A stretch of DNA of 64,000 nucleotides, taken from UBA9300 sp032260385 (GTDB lineage Bacteria > Bacteroidota > Bacteroidia > Bacteroidales > VadinHA17). Positions 17,816 through 27,800 of the stretch are shown in pieces. The notes beneath the pieces were generated by a model that worked only from the letters and a program-made list of their open reading frames with translations, was not told where the DNA came from and ran no database searches. The stretch spans positions 1 to 64,000 of the forward strand of contig JAVVEL010000011.1 in NCBI GenBank assembly GCA_032260385.1, written 5' to 3'. Both the position numbers and the translations under genes were made by a program. The stretch's first letter is position 1. Each line of letters opens with the position of its first letter.

Positions 17816-20647
17816 ATGAACCGCACCGGGAGAAAAATAATTCTGCCTGCCCTTATCCTTATCTCTTTCAGCATTGGAGGAAGGGCACAGAACAACGGAA
17901 ATGCTGTACCCCTGGACCCTGAAATCCGTATTGGCAAACTGGATAACGGCATAAGCTATTATATCAGGCAAAACAAAGAACCCGGAAAAAGGGCAAGCTT
18001 TTATATTATCCAGAATGTGGGAGCCCTGCTCGAAAATGATAAGCAGGACGGACTGGCCCACTTCCTCGAACATATGGCATTTAATGGAACCAGGCATTTC
18101 CCCACAAAGGAAAAGGGAATTATAAGCACTCTTGAAAAACACGGTGTGGCCTTTGGCTATAATATAAATGCCTTTACCGCATTTAATGAAACAGTCTATA
18201 ATATCAGTGATGTCCCGGTCGATCATCCCGGACTTCTCGATACATGCCTGCTGGTACTGAATGACTGGTCAAATTATCTCCTGCTTACCGATGAAGAAAT
18301 AGATGCCGAAAGAGGTGTTATTACAGAAGAATGGCGGACACGCCGTACAGCCCAGTTCAGGATGAACTGGCAATTCCTGCCTGTACTGCTCAAAGGATCA
18401 AGGTATGCCGAAAGGGATATCATAGGGGAACTTGATGTAATACAGAACTTTGACTACAACAGCCTCCGCGAATTTTACAATAAATGGTACAGGACCGATT
18501 TGCAGGCTATTGCAGTTATAGGAGACTTTGATCCTGCCCTTATGGAAGAAAAGGTTATTGATATGTTCTCAAGGATTCCTGCCGTGGATAATCCGCCTGA
18601 AAGACCATCCTTCGAAGTGCCTGAACATGACAGCACACTTTATGTCCTGGCAACCGACAGGGAGGCCTCCCAGCATGCAGTCGACCTGTATATAAAACAC
18701 AGGTCTGTAAGCCCTGAAAACAAAAATATGGATTACCTGAGGGAACAATATATCAGAACCCTCTTCAATTCAATGATGTCTCAGAGAATAGATGAATTGC
18801 TACAGAAAGGTACTCCTCCCTTTATAATGGGTTCGGTAAGCTATAGCAGCTTCATCCGGGGCTATGATGTTTTCAGCATTGGCGCCAGCTTCAGGCAGGG
18901 AGAAGGTGAAAAAGCCTTCAGGGCGATCTATGCTGAAGCCGAAAGGGTGAAACGACATGGCTTCAGCACCGGAGAACTGGAAAGGGCAAAATCAAAAATG
19001 CTTTCCGACTGGGAAAATTATTACAGGGAAAAGAATAAAATAGATAATGACTCAAGGGCAGGAAGTATTCAGCAGCATTTCCTGATTAACGAACCATTAC
19101 CCTCCGTGGAATTTGAAGCTCAGAAAGTAAAGGAAATAGTGCCTGATATATCACTGGAGGAGGTATCATCCAGGGTAAAACAGTGGTTAACCGATAGAAA
19201 CAGGGTCATCTTTGTACAGGGACCTGAGGCCGAAGATATCGATTACCTCAGCCGTCAACAAGCCCTGGATATTATAGAAGAAATAGAAAATTCTGAACTT
19301 GCCGTATATGATGACGCTGCATCTGCTGAATCACTAATAAATGAAGCGCTCCCGGGAAGCATGGTAAGCGGGACCAGGGAACTTGCCGAATTTGGTGCGG
19401 TGGAATGGACCCTTGGCAACGGAGCTAAAGTGGTCTACAGGAAGGCCGACTATGAAAAAGACAATGTTGCGGTGAATGCTTTCTCCTTCGGGGGGACATC
19501 CCTCATTGAAGACAGCTTCATTCCGGAAGCATCACTACTTTCTACACTTGCAGCTACTTATGGCGCCGGTGAATATGACAATATAAGCCTCCAGAAAATG
19601 CTGTCAGGGAAAAAAGCATCCCTGTCGGTCAGCCTCAGTGAAGTAACTGAAAACATCAGTGGCACAGCCACACCGAAAGATTTCGAAACACTCATGCAAC
19701 TGCTCTACCTTCGATTCGAGGAGCCAAGGTTCGACCGCGAAGCACATGATGCCATAACATCAAGATTCAAGGCACTGATCGAAACGATGAATAACAACCC
19801 GCAAAAAATCATGCAGGACTCCTTAACTCTTATCATGACAGGTTATCACCCGAGGGCAAGGGTACTGGATGAAGACTATATTGACGATATTGAATTCAGT
19901 AAAATACAGGAACTTTACCTGGAAAGATTCAGGGATGCCGATGACTATACCTTCTTTATAGTGGGGAATGTAAGTGAGGATACGGCAAGGATAATGGCAG
20001 AAAAATATATTGGTTCACTGACCAGCCACCCGGGATCCGAAACATGGATTGACAGGGGCATCAGGCAACCTGAAGGGAAGATTGAGAAGATAATAGAGAT
20101 GCCCCTCACTGTCCCTAAAGCCACCATTGTCATAAACTATTCTGAAGATATGGAGTTCAATCCTTACAACAGGCAGGCAGCAAGGGTAATCAATGGCATC
20201 CTCGATATAATATACAATGAAAAGATACGTGAAGAGGAAGGGGGGACCTACAGTGTATCGGCATCTGTTTCGCTGCAACAATTCCCGGTTCAGAAAGCCA
20301 GTACACTTATTTCATTTGACTGTGACCCGGAGAGGGCTTCTGATCTTAAATCAATAGTATACAGTGAGATAAACAAACTGATGGAAGAAGGACCCAGCCA
20401 GGAACACCTTGATAAGGCCGTTAATAATATCATGAAGAACAGGGAAGAGTCGCAGCAACATAATTCATACTGGATGTCAGCCCTCTATACTTTTTACATT
20501 AGTGGTATAAATTATAATGACCCGGCAAATTACGAAGACATACTGAAGGGCTTCACTGCCGAAGATATCCGGAAAGCCGCTCTTGCCTTCTTCAAAGACG
20601 CTGATGTTGTGGATATAGTTTTTAAGCCGGAGGAAAACCTCCGGTAA
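17816..20647 (+). CDS. Secreted M16 (pitrilysin-family) zinc metallopeptidase, double-length
   Basis: A 943-residue protein with a signal peptide (cleavage near GGRAQ). The inverted zinc motif HxxEH is intact (H82, E85, H86 in AHFLEHMAFNG) with the distal Glu in DAERGVITEEW. It contains four M16-type domains: an active N-terminal pair and an inactive C-terminal pair starting near 540. The family degrades peptides; in Bacteroidota such periplasmic or outer-membrane M16 enzymes are widespread and their targets unknown. ATG 17816 is used because it gives the signal peptide; a frame extends upstream into the kinase gene without a leader. The 3' end overlaps the convergent gene by 26 bp. Confidence 0.9.
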   Translation: MNRTGRKIILPALILISFSIGGRAQNNGNAVPLDPEIRIGKLDNGISYYIRQNKEPGKRASFYIIQNVGALLENDKQDGLAHFLEHMAFNGTRHFPTKEKGIISTLEKHGVAFGYNINAFTAFNETVYNISDVPVDHPGLLDTCLLVLNDWSNYLLLTDEEIDAERGVITEEWRTRRTAQFRMNWQFLPVLLKGSRYAERDIIGELDVIQNFDYNSLREFYNKWYRTDLQAIAVIGDFDPALMEEKVIDMFSRIPAVDNPPERPSFEVPEHDSTLYVLATDREASQHAVDLYIKHRSVSPENKNMDYLREQYIRTLFNSMMSQRIDELLQKGTPPFIMGSVSYSSFIRGYDVFSIGASFRQGEGEKAFRAIYAEAERVKRHGFSTGELERAKSKMLSDWENYYREKNKIDNDSRAGSIQQHFLINEPLPSVEFEAQKVKEIVPDISLEEVSSRVKQWLTDRNRVIFVQGPEAEDIDYLSRQQALDIIEEIENSELAVYDDAASAESLINEALPGSMVSGTRELAEFGAVEWTLGNGAKVVYRKADYEKDNVAVNAFSFGGTSLIEDSFIPEASLLSTLAATYGAGEYDNISLQKMLSGKKASLSVSLSEVTENISGTATPKDFETLMQLLYLRFEEPRFDREAHDAITSRFKALIETMNNNPQKIMQDSLTLIMTGYHPRARVLDEDYIDDIEFSKIQELYLERFRDADDYTFFIVGNVSEDTARIMAEKYIGSLTSHPGSETWIDRGIRQPEGKIEKIIEMPLTVPKATIVINYSEDMEFNPYNRQAARVINGILDIIYNEKIREEEGGTYSVSASVSLQQFPVQKASTLISFDCDPERASDLKSIVYSEINKLMEEGPSQEHLDKAVNNIMKNREESQQHNSYWMSALYTFYISGINYNDPANYEDILKGFTAEDIRKAALAFFKDADVVDIVFKPEENLR

Positions 20648-21734
20648 TTTCCTTAACCTTGTCAAAGAAAGCCTTTTTTCTTTCGGAGTTAAGGCCCCAG
20701 TCTACAGGCACGCTCTGGAAGCCTTCCTCGTATGACTCCCCGGCCCTGCGGTAATCAAAGAAGCCCCATGAGGCATATGATTCCACGGCAGCCTTCATAT
20801 TGTAATCTTCCTGATCAAAGCTATAATGATCATCCTCGTTGAACACTACCGGCTGGGCGTTGTATTCAGGCATCACTTTAACACGTCTTACCATTTCCCT
20901 TATGTCATCAGGATTATCAACGCCATTGCCATGGAGGAAGATTACATCGGATGCCTCCAGGACCTTACTGCCCGGCAGGTTCCCTCCACCGTAGCTTACT
21001 CCTGCTGGATAGCTGTACCCTTCATAGGTCCTTTTTTTCACCCTGCTTATCAGTTCATGAACCCTTTCAGGCTGCAGGATCTCATGGTCATATTCAATAT
21101 CACATTCATTGCATACCTCGATGATTACATTCCTGAAACCAGACTCATTAAGCCAGTCAAGTGTATTGTCCACTGCATTTAAAACAGCCTGTTCATTTGC
21201 CATTTCCTGGTCCTGCCCGAAATAGAACAAACCCAGGATCACTGCCATTCCCAGTTCATCAGCCCTGTCGAGTATCCTGTACAGGCGCGTGAAATATTTT
21301 TTCTTGAGTGTGCCATCGGCATTGAAGGCTGTGTTTATCCATCCCTCCTTGTTGCCATAGCCCGTTGGGCTGCCTCCCTGCAGATTAAGGGTAAAGGCCA
21401 GCAAACCATAGCTGTGCCATTCCTCCATCGCCTTTATGAATTCATTGGTATTTCTGTCGGGGTCCCAGGTTCCCGTGTCGGGGTATTTCCACAGCCGGGC
21501 TGTTTGTTCATTGCTGTCGTCAAAGATACCCTGTACCATCCGTGAATTGAACAGCAGGCCTTCAATATTGTTTCCCTTCCATTCCCTGCCCCTGTAGGTG
21601 GGAAAACCGTTTATATAAAACTTATTGCCCCTTATTTCCACCCTTGTTTTATTATTTCCCCTGTCGCACGATGTAAAGGGCAGTATAAGAAGTGATGCTA
21701 CAAGGACTATTTTTATTTTATGCCAGTTTCTCAT
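20622..21734 (-). CDS. Lipoprotein glycoside hydrolase, GH-A (TIM-barrel) type
   Basis: The 370-residue protein has a lipoprotein signal with lipobox LPFTSC (Cys23). The body reads as a TIM-barrel of the GH5-like clan: KFYINGFPTYRGREW at the start, RLWKYPDTGTWDPDRN, NVIIEVCNECDIEYDH with a likely acid/base Glu after Asn, and QPVVFNEDDHYSFD with a likely nucleophile Glu. The exact family and substrate cannot be named. It overlaps the downstream end of the PfkB kinase gene by 17 bp, so the two are probably co-transcribed, and its 3' end overlaps the M16 gene tail to tail by 26 bp. Confidence 0.72.
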   Translation of the reverse strand: MRNWHKIKIVLVASLLILPFTSCDRGNNKTRVEIRGNKFYINGFPTYRGREWKGNNIEGLLFNSRMVQGIFDDSNEQTARLWKYPDTGTWDPDRNTNEFIKAMEEWHSYGLLAFTLNLQGGSPTGYGNKEGWINTAFNADGTLKKKYFTRLYRILDRADELGMAVILGLFYFGQDQEMANEQAVLNAVDNTLDWLNESGFRNVIIEVCNECDIEYDHEILQPERVHELISRVKKRTYEGYSYPAGVSYGGGNLPGSKVLEASDVIFLHGNGVDNPDDIREMVRRVKVMPEYNAQPVVFNEDDHYSFDQEDYNMKAAVESYASWGFFDYRRAGESYEEGFQSVPVDWGLNSERKKAFFDKVKEITGGFPPA

Positions 21735-22698
21735 TTATCTCTTCTCTTATTCCGGGCCATTTATCAATATTTATTTTAGGGCCTATCCCCTGTATGACGT
21801 ATGAAGCCAGGAGGGTGCCAAAAAATCCGCATTTATCCAGGGGGGCATTATTTGCCAGACCGTACAGGAAGCCGGCTGCATAAAGGTCGCCCGCCCCTGT
21901 TGAGTCAATACATTCAACATCCAGGGCATCTGTTTTTATCATTCCCCTGCCGTCATGAATCAGTGAGCCCTTTGCCCCGGTTTTAACCACAGCTATCTCA
22001 CACCTTCCTGCAAGATCTTTAAGAGCCTCTTCGGCATCCTTTCCAGTGAAAGCTTTTGCCTCATACTCATTGGCAAAGATTATATCAGTATAATTATCAA
22101 TAATATGGGAGAAATTCTCCCTGTATGTTTCCACCACATTGAAGCTTGCCAGGTCTATTGCAACTTTCAGTCCTTCTTCCCTGGCATAGCCACATGCCCT
22201 TTCAACAAGTTCCATATTGGTGATAAGATAACCTTCGAGGTAGAGGTAGTCGTACCTGGTGAATACAGATCTCTTCAGGTCATCTGCCACAAGTTTTTCT
22301 GCCGCACCCAGGTGAGTGGCAAAGGTACGTTCCGAGTCCCTGCTTATCATTGCCACTGCCGTCCCTGTATCACCTTCCTTAATCGCCAGGTAGGTTTTCA
22401 CCCCGGCCGACTTCATGTTTTTTTCAAAGATCTCCCCTGTGGTATCCTTTCCTATGGCACCAATAAATCCACCCTGAGCGCGCATTTTTGATAGCCCGTG
22501 GATTGTATTTGCCGCCGAGCCGCCGGACGCCATGCTTGATACATATTGGGCAGTCAGTTGCTTTATCTCCCTTGACTTATCCTCATCAACAAGATTCATG
22601 CTCCCCCTGGCAAATCCAAGCTGTTCAATTATGCTGTCATCCTTCAGGGGTGTCATTGCGTCAACCAGTGCATTACCTATGCCTAGAACTTTCTTCAT
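21718..22698 (-). CDS. PfkB/ribokinase-family carbohydrate or adenosine kinase
   Basis: The 326-residue kinase has the PfkB signatures: an N-terminal GIGNALVDAM, GGSAANTIHGLSKM with the substrate-binding Gly-Gly, GAIGKDTTGEIF, and the C-terminal anion hole DSTGAGDLYAAGFLYGL, where Asp is the catalytic base. The length and N-terminus resemble the adenosine-kinase-like branch common in Bacteroidota, but ribokinase or fructokinase activity cannot be excluded. A candidate -7 box lies 41-48 nt upstream of the ATG, back to back with the tRNA promoter. Confidence 0.85.
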   Translation of the reverse strand: MKKVLGIGNALVDAMTPLKDDSIIEQLGFARGSMNLVDEDKSREIKQLTAQYVSSMASGGSAANTIHGLSKMRAQGGFIGAIGKDTTGEIFEKNMKSAGVKTYLAIKEGDTGTAVAMISRDSERTFATHLGAAEKLVADDLKRSVFTRYDYLYLEGYLITNMELVERACGYAREEGLKVAIDLASFNVVETYRENFSHIIDNYTDIIFANEYEAKAFTGKDAEEALKDLAGRCEIAVVKTGAKGSLIHDGRGMIKTDALDVECIDSTGAGDLYAAGFLYGLANNAPLDKCGFFGTLLASYVIQGIGPKINIDKWPGIREEINEKLA

Positions 22699-22738
22699 AA
22701 TACTGTTTAAGCGTTTTCTGAATGAATAAAATAATTGA

Positions 22739-22746
22739 CAAATATA
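22739..22746 (-). promoter_or_regulatory. Candidate -7 box for the PfkB kinase gene
   Basis: Reads TATATTTG on the minus strand, a perfect TAnnTTTG. It directly abuts the -33 TTG of the divergent tRNA promoter. Its own -33 element is only a T-run. Confidence 0.4.
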
Positions 22747-22777
22747 TTGCTTAATTCACTAAAAGCCTTTATTTTTG
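22747..22777 (+). promoter_or_regulatory. Promoter of tRNA-Asn
   Basis: TTG at 22747-22749, a 20-nt spacer and TATTTTTG at 22770-22777 match the Bacteroidota -33/-7 consensus. Transcription would begin roughly 30 nt before the mature tRNA. Confidence 0.6.
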
Positions 22778-22816
22778 CCACGCAAATTCCGGATAGGATT
22801 TTGCATCTGAAAAAAT

Positions 22817-22890
22817 TCCTCAGTAGCTCAGTTGGTTAGAGCGGCGGACTGTTAATCCGTAGGTCGAAGGTTCGAGTCCTTCCTGGGGAG
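22817..22890 (+). tRNA. tRNA-Asn (GTT)
   Basis: The 74-nt gene folds as a cloverleaf: acceptor TCCTCAG/CTGGGGA (one T-G pair), D-arm GCTC/GAGC, anticodon arm GCGGA/TCCGT with loop CTGTTAA (anticodon GTT at 22851-22853), a 5-nt variable loop AGGTC, T-arm GAAGG/CCTTC with loop TTCGAGT, and discriminator G. The 3' CCA is not encoded. It stands alone, with its own promoter and a hairpin terminator downstream. Confidence 0.95.
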
Positions 22891-22904
22891 CTGAAAAAAG
22901 CCGG

Positions 22905-22935
22905 CGCGGATCATTAAGGTCCGCGTCTTTATTTT
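22905..22935 (+). terminator. Terminator after tRNA-Asn
   Basis: Perfect stem CGCGGA (22905-22910) / TCCGCG (22920-22925) with a 9-nt loop, followed by TCTTTATTTT. It lies 15 nt after the tRNA. Confidence 0.6.
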
Positions 22936-22985
22936 GATTGATAGAACCAGGGAACCTAAGATTGTGAAGTAAATGAGGGCGAAGG

Positions 22986-23014
22986 GTAGGGAAGCCCAAA
23001 TTGGGCATCTCTAC
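22986..23014. repeat. REP-like palindromic element
   Basis: Two 14-base arms, GTAGGGAAGCCCAA and TTGGGCATCTCTAC, flank a single A. Twelve of the fourteen positions pair normally and one more can form G-T. No gene lies around it. The shape resembles short palindromes dispersed between genes in many environmental bacteria; no second copy was noticed in this window. Confidence 0.5.
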
Positions 23015-23092
23015 TTACAGGCTCCGCCAAGCCTTCAGTGGTCAGAGAGAGCTATGTATGACATGGCAATAGGTATGGAAAACTTAAACCTC

Positions 23093-23120
23093 TGAACACT
23101 GAACGCTGAACGCGCAACGA
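23093..23120. repeat. Degenerate 7-bp tandem repeat
   Basis: Four head-to-tail heptamers: TGAACAC, TGAACGC, TGAACGC, GCAACGA. It lies between the REP-like palindrome and the end of the DUF937 gene. Confidence 0.5.
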
Positions 23121-23151
23121 GATAGAGTCTCCAGCCCTTATGTTTCTGATG

Positions 23152-23757
23152 CTACCTTTTCTTCATAAATTTCCCGAGGAAGGACATTCCCAGTTCGGAA
23201 ACGTCGTCCATCACGTTGCCGTCATTGTCGCGGTCCAGAAGCTGGTTTATAACGCTGTGTGACTGTGAGGCCTTCTTCTGTTCGGTTTTGATATAGCCAT
23301 TCAGCAAACCACTTATTGCACTGCCACTGCCACTGCCACCTGAGCTTTTCTTACCCAGGAGTCCCATAACCATTGGAGCAGCTATTTCGAGTATCTTGCT
23401 TGCTGACTGCCCGCTGAGGCCGGTATCTCTGCTGATATACTGCTCCACATTCTGACGCTTGTCACCAAGCACATGCCTCAGTATACCCGAACCGTTGACC
23501 GATTCAGGATTGTTTAAAAAATCGCCCATGTTATCCAGCAAGCTGCCGTCATGGTCCTTTTTAATAGCATTCTGAAGCGCAGATGATCCTTCCTCGGAGC
23601 CGGTATTCCTGGCCAATGCATTCATCAATATGGGTATTGCGCTTGCCAGTGCAGCTTGGGTCTGTGTTGGCGTTGCATCGGCCTTTTGACTGATGGTCTG
23701 CAGCGAATTATCATCAAGTTTTGACAATAGTTCCTTTAGTACGTTCACTTTTTTCAT
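23152..23757 (-). CDS. DUF937-family protein
   Basis: A 201-residue cytoplasmic protein, with no signal peptide or TM helix, beginning MKKVNVLKELLSKLDDNSL. The central helices (TQTQAALASAIPILMNALARN, then SASKILEIAAPMVMGLLGK) are those of DUF937/YidB-like proteins, followed by a Gly/Ser-rich linker and a C-terminal segment with DRDNDGNVMDDV, which looks like a calcium-loop-type acidic motif. Function unknown. ATG 23757 is chosen over an upstream in-frame start at 23862 because the latter adds an unconserved AT-rich stretch. Confidence 0.75.
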   Translation of the reverse strand: MKKVNVLKELLSKLDDNSLQTISQKADATPTQTQAALASAIPILMNALARNTGSEEGSSALQNAIKKDHDGSLLDNMGDFLNNPESVNGSGILRHVLGDKRQNVEQYISRDTGLSGQSASKILEIAAPMVMGLLGKKSSGGSGSGSAISGLLNGYIKTEQKKASQSHSVINQLLDRDNDGNVMDDVSELGMSFLGKFMKKR

Positions 23758-23902
23758 AATAATAAATTTGATGGATAGATGATCTATACCTCTTCCGGCT
23801 TTTACATTAAAATTTATGAGTCTGGATATAGTGGCGCGGACCTCATCAGTAAATTTAATCAATTTTCTGCAGAAAAAGGACGGGGATTATTGATAAAGCT
23901 AA

Positions 23903-24240
23903 AAAAAGGCATGTGAAAATTGCCACAGGCCACATAGTGCCAAAGGCAAATTCCGCTTATTAAGCCATATTGCCGAAGAGCAAAATAATGTGAGACCCGA
24001 ATTCGATCTTAACAACCCTTCATATCATCCTGTTGCCGGGATTGGTACAAACACTAACTCACCAAGCCTTATTGCCCCTGATTATGATGAGAACAGCATT
24101 ATCTACTGCACCGATTGTCATGCCAGTGATGGCTCTGCGTCCCCCGCAGATCCTCATTGTTCAATATATCCGGGGCTATTGAAGTACAGGTATGACAGGG
24201 CTGACTATTCAGTTGAATCGGCACTGTCATATGACCTGTG
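23903..24240 (+). pseudogene. Remnant of a multiheme c-type cytochrome
   Basis: One frame runs from the stop at 23900-23902 and encodes two CxxCH haem-binding motifs, CENCH (23912-23926) and CTDCH (24107-24121), joined by LLSHIAEEQNN and NPSYHPVAGIGTN. Spacing and composition are those of a multihaem cytochrome interior. There is no start codon, signal peptide or downstream continuation: about 115 residues remain, and after SYDL the sequence turns into the antisense of the kinase gene. It is therefore a fragment left by deletion or recombination. Confidence 0.7.
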
Positions 24241-24891
24241 GTCTGCAGTGCTGACCACCTGGTAGGCCTTATTAACAATCAGGTCGGCTTTGGGTTTAAG
24301 GGATGAAACAGCCTGGTGTTCACGATCCAGTATTTTAAGCCTGAAGCTGCTCATTTCCTCCTTCATCCTGATAATCTGGTTTATTTTTGTTTCCCTGTAT
24401 GTAAGGTCAATAAAAACCCTGAGGTCGATATCCGGTGCCTCAATGGCATAGAGACCGTCAATTACAAGGAGGTCAATCTTGCTGAAATCGGTAATAAGCT
24501 TATCAACCTGTTCGGGAATTAGATCAATGCATGGTATTACGCATTCCTGCTCCTCCTTGAAATCCCTTATTGTCTTCCTTATTTTTACCCAGTCATATTC
24601 ATCCAGTCCTATCCTGTCAAAGCCCTTATTCCTTCTCCACTCCTCCCTGAGCAATGGCTGTATCTTATAATAATTATCGGTATGGATCACCTTAACCCTT
24701 ATATTATCCTGTTTCAGCCGCTTGCCAAGGGAATGTGCAAGCTCAGACTTACCCGATCCTGATTCTCCGGATATACCCACTATATACCTGTACCTGCCAT
24801 TCTTCTTTTCCAGGTCCTTTATTACGACTTCATAAATAGCCTCAGCCGCCTCCTTATGCATATCATTTATTAAAAGAATATCACCTAACAT
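24205..24891 (-). CDS. Uridine-kinase-like P-loop kinase
   Basis: The 228-residue protein has Walker A GISGESGSGKSELA near residue 44, the substrate segment VIHTDNYYK, Walker-B-like LLVIDGLYAIE, and DLTYRETKINQIIRM with lid-type arginines. This is the uridine kinase/phosphoribulokinase fold, but the N-terminal 35 residues and gene context differ from ordinary Udk. It lies 6 bp after the GH65 fusion gene, so a sugar-metabolism role is possible. The last dozen residues (from about ADHRS) are antisense of the adjacent cytochrome remnant, so the original C-terminus was probably replaced. Confidence 0.7.
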   Translation of the reverse strand: MLGDILLINDMHKEAAEAIYEVVIKDLEKKNGRYRYIVGISGESGSGKSELAHSLGKRLKQDNIRVKVIHTDNYYKIQPLLREEWRRNKGFDRIGLDEYDWVKIRKTIRDFKEEQECVIPCIDLIPEQVDKLITDFSKIDLLVIDGLYAIEAPDIDLRVFIDLTYRETKINQIIRMKEEMSSFRLKILDREHQAVSSLKPKADLIVNKAYQVVSTADHRSYDSADSTE

Positions 24892-24897
24892 CCTGTC

Positions 24898-27800
24898 TCA
24901 CTTATTTAAATTCATTTTAAAGATCTTGCCTCTCTCCAGGTTAATTTTTTCACCGCAAATATGGACTTTTATTTTTTCTTTCTTACTTCTGTCAGCTATT
25001 ATTTCAAGGGTTTTGGGAAAAATGGCCACCCTGAAATGTATGTCTCTGAAACTGAAATTAAACTTCACCCCTTTCCAGTGTCCGGGCAGATCGGGGCAAA
25101 GTGATGGTTCATCCCCGGATAAATCGAGCTGGCAGAAAACCGACAGTACCATATATACTGTACCCGCCATTACCCCGCAGTGTATGCCTTCTCCTGTAGT
25201 CCCTCCCTGTATATCAACAAGGTCGCTGCTCAAGGCTTGCATATACATATCCCAGGCCATGTCATAATCACCCAGCCTGTACGCCAGGTCGGCATGTACA
25301 AGCCTTGAAAGTGTTGAACCATGAGAGGTACGGGAGATGTAATAATCGAAATTCTTCCTTATATAATCACCGGGCATCTGATAGCCCAGTTTTTTTATTA
25401 TCTCTCCTGACTTTTCAAATCCCAGATTAAAAAAGACCATAAGCAGGTCAGCCTGTTTTGCAAGTTTATAGTCATCGGGCGACTTACCTTCGGCCTTCAG
25501 TATCCTGTCAAGCCTGTGAATATCCCCATATTTCTCCCTGTAAGCATCCCAGTCAAGCTCTTCCAGGTCAAAATACCCTTCGAACTGTTCAATAACACCT
25601 TCATCGTTAACATTCAGGAGTAAATTCGAACTGATATCATTCCACCTGTCGAGTTCTTCTTGCCCGACTTCGTATTTCTCCAGCAACTTTTTCTTTTCTT
25701 CCTCCTCAAGCATTTCAACAAATTCATTTGCCCTGCCCATCATCCAGCTCACCATAATATTGGTATAGGCATTATCCGTCAGTCCCCCTTCCTTTGACCC
25801 CGGCAGTTTTTCATGGAATTCATCCGGGCCCATTACCCTGTGTATATGGTAACCTTTCCTAGTGTCATCATATACACACTTGCTTTCCCAGAACCTGCAA
25901 ATTTCAAAAAGCATTTCAGCCCCGTACTTCATCATGAAAGTCTTGTCCCCGCTCACATTGTAATAATTACAAAGGTTATATGCAATAGCCAGGCTAACAT
26001 GTCTCTGCAACCTGCTGTAATCATCACCCCATTTACCTGAAACCGGGTTAAGGTGAACAATTTGAGTTTCCTCCCGTCCGTCGCTTCCGCTTTGCCACGG
26101 GAACATAGCTCCCCTGAAACCATTCTCCCTGGCGGCATCCCTTGCCTTGTCCAGTCGCCTGTACCTGTACATAAGCACCGATCTGACTACTTCGGGGAAA
26201 TGTATATTATACATGGGAAGGATATAAAGCTCATCCCAGAAAATATGTCCCCTGTAGGCCTCGCCGTGCAGGCCGCGTGGCGGGATACCTGCATCAAGGT
26301 CTTTATGATGAGGCGAAGCCGTTACCAACATATGATAGAGGTGCAAGCGTATCAGTTTTTGAGCTGTCCTGTCGCCTTCCACTTTTATATCTAGCTCATT
26401 CCATATCCTTTCCCAGGTCTGTGCCGATAGTTCCAGCTCACGGTCATAGTTTATCATTTTATCAATTGCCATTCTCGCATGTTTCTCCGGAATTGTCACC
26501 CTTGTATCCTGTGAGGTATATATAGAGACAAGTTTTTCAAGCACTATTTCCTCTCCCCTCTTCCCCATTACGGTAAAATTCTGGCAGGACTTACCTTTTG
26601 AGCATTCAGATTTCATCACTTTATCCAGGTCCTCACTGCCATTCAGTATATGCCTGGCTGCAATTTTAATAATTACGTTTGATTCCGTTGTTTGAACCTT
26701 TAAATATGACCTGTTACAATCGATCCTTTCTGCTATATGTGTCATGTGTTGTTGGTTCAGGTCACTGTACCTTTCCACACCTGCATTTATATGATTGCCA
26801 TTGAGTTCCGACCTTATTGTGATCTCCTCATCATAATTTAAGGGTATTACTGTATACTTCAGTGCTGCAATATGCTTGTAATGCATGGCGGCAAACCTGG
26901 ATGAACGAACAATTGTTCTCCTTCCTTTATGGTCCTCCAGTTCAATCTCGCGGAACAGCTCTCCCTTCCCGAAATCAAGCTTCCTTTTCATACTGTTAAT
27001 CTTCATGCCTGATTCAGTATCAAAGCTGAACCAATCATCCTTCCCTATCCTGAATTTTACAGGGAGCCAGTTAGGGATATTGACCAAGTCCTCATTCTCA
27101 ATATCCTTCCCTGCAACATTGGAATTCAGCCTGTTATAAAGGCCGGAGATATAAGTGCCGGGGTAATTCACCTTATTGGCACTGCTTTCCTCAAGGGCTC
27201 CTCTTGTGCCGAAATAGCCGTTTCCCACTGTAAGCAGGGCTTCCCTTGATCTTTCCTTTTCGAAATCATAATCAAAATACTGAAGGCACCATGTATCCTC
27301 ATCAAGCCCCTTTTCAAACCATTCATTAATATCTTCAATGCTGATCTCTGACAGATCTTCAAGCACTATATCACCACCATTTATTTTAAGTTCATTCACA
27401 TTGTCTTCCCTTGCCACACCTATCACAAGCCCGAAATTACCGTTCTTTCCGGCCTGCACTCCCGACACTGCATCTTCCACAACAACGGACCTGTGGTATT
27501 CAACACCCAGTCTGTCACACGCTGTGGTGAAAATATCCGGTTCAGGCTTTCCATGCAAGCCCAGTTCAGCTGAAACTACACCATCGATGCGAGTCTCAAA
27601 CAAATCAAGCAAGCCTGCCACCTCAAGTACCGGCTTGCAGTTTTTGCTTGATGAAGCCACCCCGATCCTAACACCCAGTTTTTTCAGTCGATGGATCATC
27701 GAAACGGTTGAATCGTATACCTGCACCCCCTCTTCTTCCAATATCTTATTGAACATCAAGTTCTTCCGGTTGCCAAGGCCGCAGACTGTATCCTTAGACG

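Noticed and set aside
22820..23008. A 62-residue reading frame on the minus strand ending with the peptide GLTVRRSNQLSY
   Set aside because: It is antisense to tRNA-Asn and runs through its terminator; peptides of this type are a well-known artefact of tRNA genes.
22891..24260. Genomic island or prophage insertion at tRNA-Asn
   Set aside because: No integrase, no second copy of the tRNA 3' end and no phage genes within view; only scars are present.
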